Below, piece by piece: positions 33,707-42,157 of a stretch of DNA of 64,000 bases. The notes below the pieces were generated by a model. That model was not told the DNA's origin, did not search any database, and saw nothing but the letters and a program-made list of their open reading frames with translations. The stretch is from Aptenodytes patagonicus (taxonomy: Eukaryota; Chordata; Aves; Sphenisciformes; Spheniscidae). Each line of letters starts with the position of its first letter. Positions within the stretch are counted from its first letter, which is position 1. A program made the translations under genes and the position numbers. Where the stretch lies: positions 558,001-622,000 of the forward strand of contig NC_134976.1 in the NCBI RefSeq assembly GCF_965638725.1, written 5' to 3'.

Positions 33707-34717
33707 CTAAGATAAATTCTGGGAAATGTGCAGAGAAGGGGAGGCAGGGTATTGCCAGTGAAACAGTGCCCATTGTGCCAGTTTCCATAGGGCATCCTTG
33801 AGCTCCTGATTCCTCATGCTGTAGATGAGGGGGTTCACTGCTGGAGGCACCACCGAGTACAGAAATGACACCACCAGGTCCAGGGATGGGGCAGCAATGG
33901 AGGGGGGCTTCAGGTAGGCAGACACTGCAGTGCTGAAAAACAGGGAGACGACAGCCAGGTGAGGGGGGCACGTGGAAAAGGCTTTATGCTGTCCCAGCTC
34001 GGAGGGGATCCTCAGCACGGCCCTGAAGATCTGCACGTAGGACAGCACAATGAAAACAAAACACCCAAATGCTAAACAGGCACTAAGCACAAGAAGCCCA
34101 ACCTCCCTGAGGTAGTCTGACTCTGAGCAGGAGAGCCTGAGGATCTGGGGGATTTCACAGAAGAACTGGTCCAGGGCATTGCCTTGACAGAGTGGTAGTG
34201 AAAATGTATTGGCAGTGTGAAGCACGGCATACAAAAACCCACTGCCCCAGACAGCTGCTGCCACGTGGACACAAGCTCTGCTGCCCAGCAGGGTCCCGTA
34301 GTGCAGGGGTTTGCAGATGGCAACGTAGCAGTCATAGGCCATGGCAGTGAGGAGAGAACAGTCTGCTGAGATAAAGAAGACTAACAGAAAGAGCTGGGCA
34401 GCACATCCTGGGTAGGAGATGGCCCTGGTGTCCCACAGAGAATAGGCCATGGCTTTGGGGAGAGTGGTGGAGATGGAGCCCAGGTCGCGGCGGGAGAGGG
34501 TAAGGAGGCAGAAGTACATGGAGGTATGGAGTCGGTGGTCATAGACTACAGCGGTGATGATGATGCCATTGCCCCGGAGGGCAGCCAGGTGGATGCCCAG
34601 GAAGAGCCAGAAGGTCAAGAGCTGCAGCTCCCGTGTGTCTGTGAATGCCAGGAGGAGGAACTCGGTGGTGGAGCTGCCGTTGGACATCTGGTCCTGTTGG
34701 GCATCAGCACAGTCCAT
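33707..34717 (-). CDS. Olfactory receptor, OR14-like (class II, bird-expanded type)
   Basis: A single-exon seven-transmembrane odorant receptor, coding uninterrupted on the minus strand. Landmarks in order: an N-glycosylation site in MSNGSSTTEFLLLAF; TM1 with GN in LRGNGIIITAV; LHTSMYF (normally TPMYF); the OR14-type block SISTTLPKAMAYSLWDTRAIS; MAYDCYVAICKPLHY at the end of TM3; KAFSTCPPHLAVVSLF at TM6; and PPAVNPLIYSMRNQELKDAL at TM7. The likely start is the ATG at 34687, which gives the usual MSN... N-terminus; the upstream in-frame ATG at 34717 adds ten residues. From 34687 the length is 326 aa, slightly long because the tail after KDALWKL is extended. The MAYDRY Arg is Cys (TGC where CGC is expected, a CpG transition), which would impair G-protein coupling. 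So it may be a recently weakened gene despite the open frame. Confidence 0.93.
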   Translation of the reverse strand: MDCADAQQDQMSNGSSTTEFLLLAFTDTRELQLLTFWLFLGIHLAALRGNGIIITAVVYDHRLHTSMYFCLLTLSRRDLGSISTTLPKAMAYSLWDTRAISYPGCAAQLFLLVFFISADCSLLTAMAYDCYVAICKPLHYGTLLGSRACVHVAAAVWGSGFLYAVLHTANTFSLPLCQGNALDQFFCEIPQILRLSCSESDYLREVGLLVLSACLAFGCFVFIVLSYVQIFRAVLRIPSELGQHKAFSTCPPHLAVVSLFFSTAVSAYLKPPSIAAPSLDLVVSFLYSVVPPAVNPLIYSMRNQELKDALWKLAQWALFHWQYPASPSLHISQNLS

Positions 34718-35019
34718 GGAGGAAGACAGTAAAATGTTTAGGTTAGACTACTCTGAACAAAATCTACTTCATTTTTCCTAGTGTCCTGCTGTGTGGGAGG
34801 GGAGATCAGGGGCTTGCTCCGGGGAAGGTGTCCGGCATGTCAGGGGATGGCAGGGAGCTGCCCAGATCCCCCTTCCCCTGGCATTTCTGGGAGCAGCTCT
34901 CCTCTCACTCCCCGACTATATACGCTGCCTGGAGCTGTCCCTGCCAGCAGCTCTTTCTCTGTCCCCACATCTCCTCCCTGTCAGTGCTCACAGACTCCAT
35001 CCAACCTGCTGTGTGCCTA
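34718..35019. other. Upstream flank of the olfactory receptor
   Basis: No exon recognised. Ends where the 276-bp segment shared with 58498-58773 begins. Confidence 0.4.
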
Positions 35020-35295
35020 GCTCTGCCCTGCAGACCCCTCTTGGCAGCAGGGCACCGCACAGGGTCATCTCTCCGTGTGCAGGGTCTAAGGAGCAGCTCA
35101 GAAAAGTCCTAACCAGAACTGCAGCCTCAGTGCCTCTCCAGAGTGGAGAAGTAAATTCCCACTGCCCACCCAGCTCACCAAGAGTAGAAAACTGAAAGCA
35201 CAGATTCCTTCCCTTTCAGGAAAATGCAGCTTTGATGTCATCCTTGAAAGTCTCCTCGGAAATGCCTTAGAAAGGATCTGGAGCTGTTAGCAGCC
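35020..35295. repeat. 276-bp segment duplicated at 58498-58773
   Basis: Almost base-for-base identical to 58498-58773 (from CTCTGCCCTGCAGACCCCTC to GGAGCTGTTAGCAGCC) and followed in both places by the same minus-oriented LTR. It is not part of the LTR and has no recognisable gene, so it marks a shared genomic flank of one ancestral LTR insertion. Confidence 0.9.
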
Positions 35296-35485
35296 TGTCG
35301 TGGTTTAACCTCAATCAGCAACTGAGCACCACACAGCCGCTCACTCATTCCCCCCCGCCCCTGGTGGGATGGGGGAGAGAATTGGAAGAGTAGAAGTGAG
35401 AAAAACTTGTGGGTTGAGATAAAAACAGTTTAATAATTTCAATAAAATAATAACAACAACAACAATAATAATAATAATAATAATG
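35296..35485 (-). mobile_element. ERV LTR, minus orientation, truncated
   Basis: Starts TGTCGTGGTTTAACCTCAAT (the 3' terminus of the LTR on the minus strand), includes the AGTTTAATAA poly(A) region, and stops inside its (AAT)n tract, where the plus-oriented LTR begins at 35486. It corresponds to the left 190 bp of the intact minus LTRs at 38171 and 58774. Confidence 0.88.
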
Positions 35486-36134
35486 TGTCCTGGTTTCGGC
35501 AGGGATAGAGTTAATTTCCTTTCTAGTAGCTGGTACAGTGTTTTGGATTTAGGATGAGAACAAAGTTGATAACGCACCCATGTTTTAGTTGTTGCTAGGT
35601 AATGCTTACACTAGCCAAGGACTTTTTAGTTTTCCATGCTCTACCGACTGAGAAGGCTGGAGGTGCACAAGAAGCTGGGAGGGGGCACAGCCAAACTGGC
35701 CAAAGGGACATTCCATACCATGTGACGTCATGCGCAGTACATAAACTGGGGAAAGCTGGCCGGGGGTGCCGCTGCTCGGGGACTGGCTGGGCATTGGTCG
35801 GCGGGTGGTGAGCAATTGTACTGTGCATCACTTGCTTTGTGTATTATTATGTGAAGCCACCGAGGCGAAGGGCTCCGGAGCGGAGGATCGCGACGGGGGA
35901 CCCTTCCTGAAGCGGCAAAAAACCGCGGCCAAACCCGCTTTGTGTATTATTATTATTATTATCATATTATTATTATTATTACCATTTTATTTCCATTATT
36001 AAACTGTTTTTATCTCAACCCATGAGTTTTTCTCACTTGTGCTCTTCCAGTTCTCTTCCCCATCCCACCGGGTCGGGGGGAGTGAGTGAGCGGCTGGGTG
36101 GTGCTCAGTTGCTGACTGAGATTAAACCACGACA
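35486..36134 (+). mobile_element. ERV LTR, plus orientation, complete with inserted CR1 piece
   Basis: Runs from TGTCCTGGTTTCGGCAGGG to TTAAACCACGACA (649 bp). It contains the LTR promoter: a CRE-like TGACGTCA just before ACATAAACTGGGG, and the ATTAAACTG poly(A) region after an (ATT)n tract. Without the extra 103 bp at 35851-35953 it would be about 546 bp, the length of its relatives. No target-site duplication is evident: one side is the truncated minus LTR, the other the end of gag of the retrovirus. Confidence 0.9.
35851..35936 (+). mobile_element. 86-bp CR1 5'-UTR fragment inside an LTR
   Basis: GTGAAGCCACCGAGGCGAAG... through GCGGCCAAACCC matches the start of the 5'-UTR repeat unit of the full-length CR1 (40321 and 40560). 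It is flanked by a perfect 17-bp direct repeat, GCTTTGTGTATTATTAT, at 35834-35850 and 35937-35953. Confidence 0.85.
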
Positions 36135-37800
36135 AGGACATAGACTATCGCAGATCTACCTACACCTACTCTTTCTAAATTCAGCAGTGGTCCCACAGTA
36201 TCTCTGCTTCTTCTTTAGCTGTTCCTGAGGCGAGGGAGGAAGAGAGACTTTCCTCATATTGCCGGAGCTGACCAGCCAATTCATCCACTGTTTGTTCCTC
36301 TCCATCTTTCCAGGTCATCACTGCCAATGAATTGGCGTATGGCGATGGTGAGCTCCTTATAAACTTCCGCCCCATGGGTCGCGTGCACTTCACTTCGCCT
36401 GGATCTTTGGAGAGTTGTTCATTGTTCAGGTCATCATAAATCACCTCCAGCACAGCTAATTCTCTCAGAAACTGGATACCCTTCTCCATGGTGGTCCACT
36501 TGCTTGGGCGACATATGACATCTTCCTTAAAGGGATACCCTTCCTTCACGCTTGACAAGAGTCGCCTCCAAAGGCTGAGGACTCGTGTCCCTTTTCCAAT
36601 CGCTTTGTCAATGCCCCCTTCCCTGGAAAGGGATCCCAGCTGCTTGGCTTCCCTACCCTCTAATGCCAGGCTACTGGCCCCTTTATCCCAGCATCGGAGC
36701 AGCCAGGTGACAATATGCTCGCCTGGACGACGGTTGAAATCTTTTCATATATCTCGCAGCTCACTCAGGGATAGAGATCGGGTGGTCACTGCCTCGTTTA
36801 TGAGTTCTTCCTCTTCCTCCTCCCCGATCAGCGGCCGGCTCTCCTCCTCCTGTTCTCGTGATGGCCCTTCTCCAGGGTAGTCGTACACTTCTTCCTCCAG
36901 CCCCTTTTTAGAAGAAGTTTCTTCCTCCCTTACTAAACGAGCCGACTTCCGCTTCCAAAATTTCTTCTTGTGTACAGGGGTGACTGATACCGGCACAGGC
37001 TCGTTCTTTGGTTCAGCCACAGGGCCTGTCGCCGGGGTTGGAGTGGCCGCAGTGCATGTCGCCGGGGTTGGAGTGGCCACAGGGCCTGTCGCCGGGATTG
37101 GAGTGGCTGCAGTGCATGTCGCCAGGGTCTGAGTGGCCGCAGAGCCTGTCGCCGGGGTTGGAGTGGCCGTAGTGCGTGTTGCCCAGGTTTGAGTGGCCGC
37201 AGGGCCTGTTGCCGGCGTCTGAGTAGCTGCAGTGCATGTTGCTGGGGTTGGAGTGGCTGCAGGGCCTGTCGCCGGGGTCTGAGTGGCCGCAGGGCGCGTT
37301 GCCTGGGTCTGAGTGGCCGCAGTGCGTGTCCTTTTACTGTCAGAGCCAGAGACCTTCTCTTCCCTTTGAGGGTACTGAATGGTGTTGAACAGGGCTCGGT
37401 AGGCATGGGCCAGGCCCCAGCACGTTGCAATGATCTGCAGCTCTCTGGAGTTGCCAGGGTGACAGCATACTTTGTCCAAATGTTCTACTAACACTTCAGG
37501 ATTCCGCACTTGCTCAGGGGTGAAGTTCCAAAACACTGGGGGTGCCCATTGGCCTAGGTACTTGCCCATCTTGTCCCACACACCCTGCCACTCATAATTA
37601 TTCACCCTTGGGGCAGATCTCTGGATGATATTCTTAAATTGCTTACCAACTTTAGACAAAACCGAAACAATATTCCCAAGAAATACCAATAGAAGTATCT
37701 TAACTGCCCAAGGGTGTTCAAAATACTGAAGAGTTACTGTAATGAAGGAGGAAACATCATAGAAGAAGGTAGTGACACTGCCATTCTGTATTTCCTCCGT
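36135..37800 (-). pseudogene. gag: Endogenous retrovirus gag-like gene, interrupted
   Basis: On the minus strand two frames in the same phase, 37689-36745 and 36744-36181, are separated by one TGA at about 36745-36747; together they cover an avian ERV gag. The first half has a matrix-like N-terminus (Trp- and Lys-rich, VFWNFTPEQV), then a Pro/Thr/Ala repeat domain, a basic patch (KKKFWKRKSARLV) and an acidic segment. The second half resembles the capsid-associated part (EVIYDDLNNEQLS, PYANSLAVMTWKDGEEQ). The frame is also open upstream of 37689 to about 37800. No Cys-His nucleocapsid knuckle, protease or polymerase follows; the element is cut by the plus LTR at 36134. The TGA means it cannot make full-length Gag as it stands. 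The class II (beta-like) assignment is inferred from the primer-binding site. Confidence 0.75.
37017..37334 (-). repeat. 30-bp tandem repeat in gag, about 10.5 copies
   Basis: The unit GTCGCCGGGGTTGGAGTGGC plus ten more bases on the plus strand encodes ten-residue Pro/Thr/Ala repeats such as ATPTPATCTA in the gag frame. Copies differ by scattered substitutions only and keep the frame. Confidence 0.92.
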
Positions 37801-38080
37801 AAAAAAAACTCTCAGAAAAGTTACTGCAATTGCTAGTTGTCTCCATGTAATGGTCTCCGTGGTTCAGTAACGGCTTCATTGCGAAACTTACATACCACGC
37901 TAACGTCAAGGTCAATGTTCTAAAAACAAACCTCACAAGGGAGACATCACTATTCACTGCAGACCACAGCAAACTGCAAAAACCAACACCAATCTTTAAC
38001 ATGTACAGCAGTAAAAAGAGCGCGATGCAGATTATACAAATCAATATCGAGAACAGAGAAACCAACATTGTGACCCACAA
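37757..38080 (-). other. Hydrophobic open frame in the ERV leader
   Basis: Between the primer-binding site and gag, an ATG-initiated 107-codon minus-strand frame begins with a strong transmembrane segment (LVSLFSILICIICIALFLLL), then a second hydrophobic stretch, and ends in a region with N-glycosylation sequons (NCSNFS). Its end overlaps the upstream extension of the gag frame in another phase, so it may be a separate leader peptide or the N-terminus of gag displaced by a frameshift. No known function is claimed. Confidence 0.4.
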
Positions 38081-38144
38081 CTACTAACAGATATAAGTTC
38101 CTTAATACACTCCGGTTAACCTGTTATTATCTCAAACCCTTCGA

Positions 38145-38162
38145 GCCCCACGTTGGGCGCCA
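38145..38162 (-). promoter_or_regulatory. Retroviral primer-binding site, tRNA-Lys(1,2) type
   Basis: On the minus strand, eight bases after the LTR end, TGGCGCCCAACGTGGGGC matches the 3' end complement of tRNA-Lys1,2, the primer used by many betaretroviruses and class II ERVs. It fixes 38171-38714 as a 5' LTR and the element's orientation as minus. Confidence 0.85.
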
Positions 38163-38170
38163 AAAAGGAC

Positions 38171-38714
38171 TGTCGTGGTTTAATTTCAGTCGGCAACTAA
38201 GCACCACGCAGCCGCTCGCTCACTCCCCCCCACCCGGTGGGATGGGGGAGAGAATTGGAAGAGCACAAGTGAGAAAAACTCGTGGGTTGAGATAAAAACA
38301 GTTTAATAATGGAAATAAAATGATAATAATAATAATAATAATAATATAATAATAATACAGAAAGCAAGTGATGCACAGTACAATTGCTCACCACCCGCCG
38401 ACCGATGCCCAGCCGGTCCCCGAACAGCGGCCCCCCCCGGCCAGCTTTCCCCAGTTTATGTACTGAGCATGACGTCACATGGTATGGAATGTCCCTTTGG
38501 CCAGTTTGGCTGCGCCCCCTCCCAGCTTCTTGTGTACCTCCAGCCTTCTCAGTCGGTAGAGCATGGGAAACTCAAAAGTCCTTGGCTAGTGTAAGCATTA
38601 CCTAGCAACAACTAAAACATCGGTGCGTTATCAACTTTGTTCTCATCGTAAATCCAAAACACTGTACCAGCTACCAGGAAGGAAATTAACTCTATCCCTG
38701 CCGAAACCAGGACA
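38171..38714 (-). mobile_element. ERV 5' LTR, minus orientation, complete (544 bp)
   Basis: On the minus strand TGTCCTGGTTTCGGCAGGG... to TTAAACCACGACA, with terminal TG/CA. It contains TGACGTCA (38470-38477), the CATAAACTGG TATA-like box and an (ATT)n tract before the poly(A) region. Right of it, at 38715, lies a USP42-like C-terminal exon fragment. Confidence 0.93.
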
Positions 38715-38840
38715 CCATGCCAGAGGAAGGGTGCCGGGGAGAGGGCCCGGAGGAGATCCCCACGGCGGGGCTATGATCTCCACAGTGGGTTTGTGGAGCA
38801 CCAGGACTATGACCCCTCAGCCGGGGAGAGGAGGTACCGC
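38715..38840 (+). pseudogene. USP42-like C-terminal exon scrap
   Basis: Similar to the C-terminal repeat of the intact gene at 56188-56310: it carries the AGAGGGCCCGGAG...AGATCCCCAC block, a GGTTTGTGGA block and GACTATGACCCCTCAGC. It joins directly to exon 1 of the next copy at the shared word GAGAGGAG. It is the tail of a former upstream gene copy, cut on the left by the retroviral 5' LTR. Confidence 0.7.
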
Positions 38841-40320
38841 AATGGGGAACGACTCCTGTGAGTAACGGCTTCACCAGCAGGCTTGGACTTTGTGAATCCC
38901 CAAAGGCCATGGCTGTGGCTGGTGCTCCATCCCTGAACGTTGATGTGCTGACAAGCTCGAGTGAATTCTGGGGCGTTTCCTGGTAGCAGCCAGGGAAGAA
39001 TCGAACTGAAAAAACAATTCAAGACTCTAGATGGAAGGGAACTTTCCCCTGATGAAAGAAACATCCCCTGATGTTTCTGGGTTGGAGGTTATAGATGGTT
39101 CTTCCGGGTGCTCCTGTGCAGAAGACTACTTTGTAAATTGCTTTTCTGAAACCCCAATACTAGCATGTGATTTCCTTGCAGGTGTTAGTGAGGGAACGGC
39201 TCCTCCACAGAGAGTCCTGTTTCTTCCAGGGAAGAAACATCGCCTTGCAGCAAAGAAGCAGTGTCGGAGCAGGGCTCCACAACCTGGGCGATACGTCTTT
39301 CCTCAACTCCGTCCTGCGGTGCCTGACGTACACACCCCCTCTGGCCAACTACCTGCTCTCTCGGGAGCACAGCCGGTCCTGTGAGTCCTTTTAGGAACGT
39401 CTCCTTGCACATCAGCTGGGCACTGATCCCAAGGATTCCCAGCATCTGGAATTGGATTTAGGAGAAAAGCAGCCCTTCTTTCCAACCCCCCGAGTTGGTG
39501 TTCTTTGAACACTCAAGCCTAGGAGACGCTTGTCGGGCCTAGGTGTGCTCATCTTCAGAAAGGCACCTCTTTCTAGCCCCGGGTCTCGGTCCCTACTCCT
39601 GCAAGTTAAACTCTCTTTGCTTGTTGCACAGAAAACTTCTGTCAGTTTAGCATCTCTCTGAGGAAAGTTTTCTATGCACTAAAATGTCCCGGGCTTGTTG
39701 GGACGCTGGCACCTTGGGAGAAGAGGAGTGGAGACTGTTCTTCTAACTTCAAGACCTCCATGAGGTTTCCCATGGCTAGGGATATTTTGCTCACCTGAGA
39801 AGCTTCCTTCCCTCCCAGCCTTTGAAGTTGCCAGCAAGGCTTCTGCATGATGTGTATAATGGAAGCGCACGTTAACGAGGTCCTGCATTTCTCAGCCAGT
39901 GCCATGCAGCCTAGGGCTGACGTCACTGTCCTCACAAGTAAGCCATTTCAGGTGCTTCTACATGTAAGTCACTTCAGGTGGCTTTCTTTTTACGTAGTTT
40001 TTGATTTTCAAAGACCCTTTTGTGTAAGCAGCTTTGAGAGTTTAAGCAGGAGAGCTCTTAGGAAAGTATGTTTACTTCCGTTCTTGTAGGAGAGAACTAC
40101 TAACTTCTTCTTTATTGGGAATAGGAGACTATTTCGAGCTTGGCAGGCAGGAAGACGCCCACACGTTCTTTACCGTTTATTTCCAGCTTTGGATATTAAA
40201 GTAAGAGGGTTTGTAATTGTGCTTCACGACGTCTTAAGGCCCCTGTAGCTTTCCAGAATAAAAGCAGTTAACTTGAAAACGTATACTGGGAACACAGGAG
40301 AGCTTGGTGGTGGGTTGGTC

Positions 40321-40760
40321 AGCCACCGAGGCGAAGGGCTCTGGAGCGGAGGATCGCGACGGGGGACCCTTCCTGAAGCGGCAAAACTGCGGCCAAACCC
40401 ACGAAAAGCAAAAGCGCAGGGAGCGAGAGAGAGCCCCAGCCCCCCCATTCCCCGAGCCGGAGGAGGGCGTTCCTGACGAGTGGCAGCTCTGACTCAGCGT
40501 GGGCGGGGACAAGAGGGGCGGCGGCAGTTTAAAACCCACTGTACCCGCCATTTCAGCGAAGCCACCGAGGCGAAGGGCTCTAGAGCGGAGGATCGCGACG
40601 GGGGACCCTTCCTGAAGCGGCAAAAACGCGGCCAAACCCGCGAAAAGCAAAAGCGCAGGGAGCGAGAGGGAGCCCCAGCCCCCCCATTCCCCGAGCCGGA
40701 GGAGGGCGTTCCTGACAAGCGGCAGCTCTGACTCAGCGTGGGCGGGGACAAGAGGGGCAG
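40321..40760 (+). repeat. Tandem 5'-UTR units of CR1 (239-bp period)
   Basis: AGCCACCGAGGCGAAGGGCT starts at 40321 and again at 40560, and TGACTCAGCGTGGGCGGGGA recurs at about 40490 and 40731. TGACTCA (AP-1-like) and GGGCGGGG (Sp1-like) words occur in each unit, suggesting a repeated internal promoter. Confidence 0.9.
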
Positions 40761-40997
40761 TGGCCAAACCCCCTCACTTAGAAGAGCAGCCCCCAGGGAG
40801 CGCGAGCGACCCGGAGCACGGCAAACAGGGCAGGCAAACAGGACGTGGCGCGTCAGAAGGGCGTGGCGCGGCAGTTTGCGCGGCAGTTCACGCAGGCAGG
40901 GCGTGCAGGGAAGGCGAGCGGGCAGGGCACAGCCCCACTCCTGGCTCTAGAGGCCAACTCAATTGGTAATCGTCCGCTTCCGAGAAGAGGACCGGCT

Positions 40998-42101
40998 ATG
41001 GTTTCCACTCGGCCGAAAGCCGTCGCCAGAAGGAATGTGGCGACCCAGACGGAGCTCACACGCAACCATACAGCTGTCCAGGTCTCTGGCTGCAGGGAGT
41101 GCCTGAGCCTGTCAGCTGTACTGGAGGGCAGCAGAGACACCACCTGTGTGCGGTGTGACCAGGTGGATGATCTGCTCGGCCTGGTGGCAGAGCTGAAGGA
41201 GGAGGTGGAAAGGTTGAGGAGTATCCGGGAGTGTGAGAGGGAGATAGATTGGTGGAGCCGCACCCTACCGTCCCTGAGGCAGAGGCAGCAGATGGAGGCT
41301 CCGTGAGAAGCAGAGGATCCCCTGCCTTCTTGCCACCAGGTAGAAAGAGGGGACCTAAGCGACGGGGGGGAATGGAAACGGGTCCCTGCTCGGCGTGCCA
41401 GGCGAACCCCTGCCCGGCCTCCCTCACCTTCCCGGCCTCCCTCACCTTCCCGGTTGCCTTTACACAACAGATATGGGGCCCTCGAACTTGAGGGCGAGGC
41501 AAACGAGGATGTAGACGAAGGTCCATCCGGGGGGTCGCCTAGGGTGAGGCAGTCAGCCCCACGCATTATGACTGCCGCTGCTAAGAAAAAAAGGAGGGTA
41601 ATTGTCATAGGCGATTCCCTTCTGAGGGGAACAGAGGGCCCGATATGCCGACCCGACCCGTCCCACAGGGAAGTCTGCTGCCTCCCTGGGGCCCGGGTCA
41701 GAGACATCACTAGGAAGCTCCCTGGTTTGATACGGCCTTCTGATTACTACCTGCTGCTGGTTATACAGGCTGGCAGTGATGAGGTTGCAGAGAGAAGTCC
41801 TGCAGTGATCAAAAGGGACTTCAGGGCACTGGGGCGACTGGTTCAAGGATCGGGAGCACAGGTAGTGTTTTCCTCTATCCCTACAGTGGCAGGGAAGGAT
41901 ACTGAAAGGAGCAGGAAAACACACCTGATCAACGCGTGGCTCAGGGGCTGGTGCCATCGGAAGAATTTTGGTTTTTTTGATCATGGGGAGGTTTACACGG
42001 CACCGGGCCTGCTGGTGACAGATGGAGTTCAGCTGTCTCACAGGGGAAAAAGGATCATGGCTCATGAATTGGCAGGGCTCATCGAGAGGGCTTTAAACTA
42101 G
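40998..42101 (+). pseudogene. CR1 ORF1 (zinc-finger, coiled-coil, SGNH esterase), one stop
   Basis: The frame from ATG 40998 encodes a Cys-x2-Cys ... Cys-x2-Cys zinc segment (GCRECLSL, TCVRCDQVDD), a coiled coil (ELKEEVERLRSIRECERE), and from about 41590 an SGNH/GDSL-type esterase domain: VIVIGDSLLRGTEG (nucleophile Ser in GDS) through VVFSSIPTV to [18 protein letters not shown]1 of full-length CR1s is known to combine these parts; the esterase is thought to act in RNP or membrane handling. A TGA at 41304 (probably from CGA) is the only interruption in 368 codons. Confidence 0.85.
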
Positions 42102-42157
42102 GTTCGAAGGGGGAAGGGGATAAAACCAGGCTCGCTAGAGATGAGCCGAGGGGTGGC

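Noticed and set aside
37013..37334. CRISPR-like array (regular 30-bp repeats)
   Set aside because: The units are contiguous with no spacers, lie in a gag frame, and the genome is avian.
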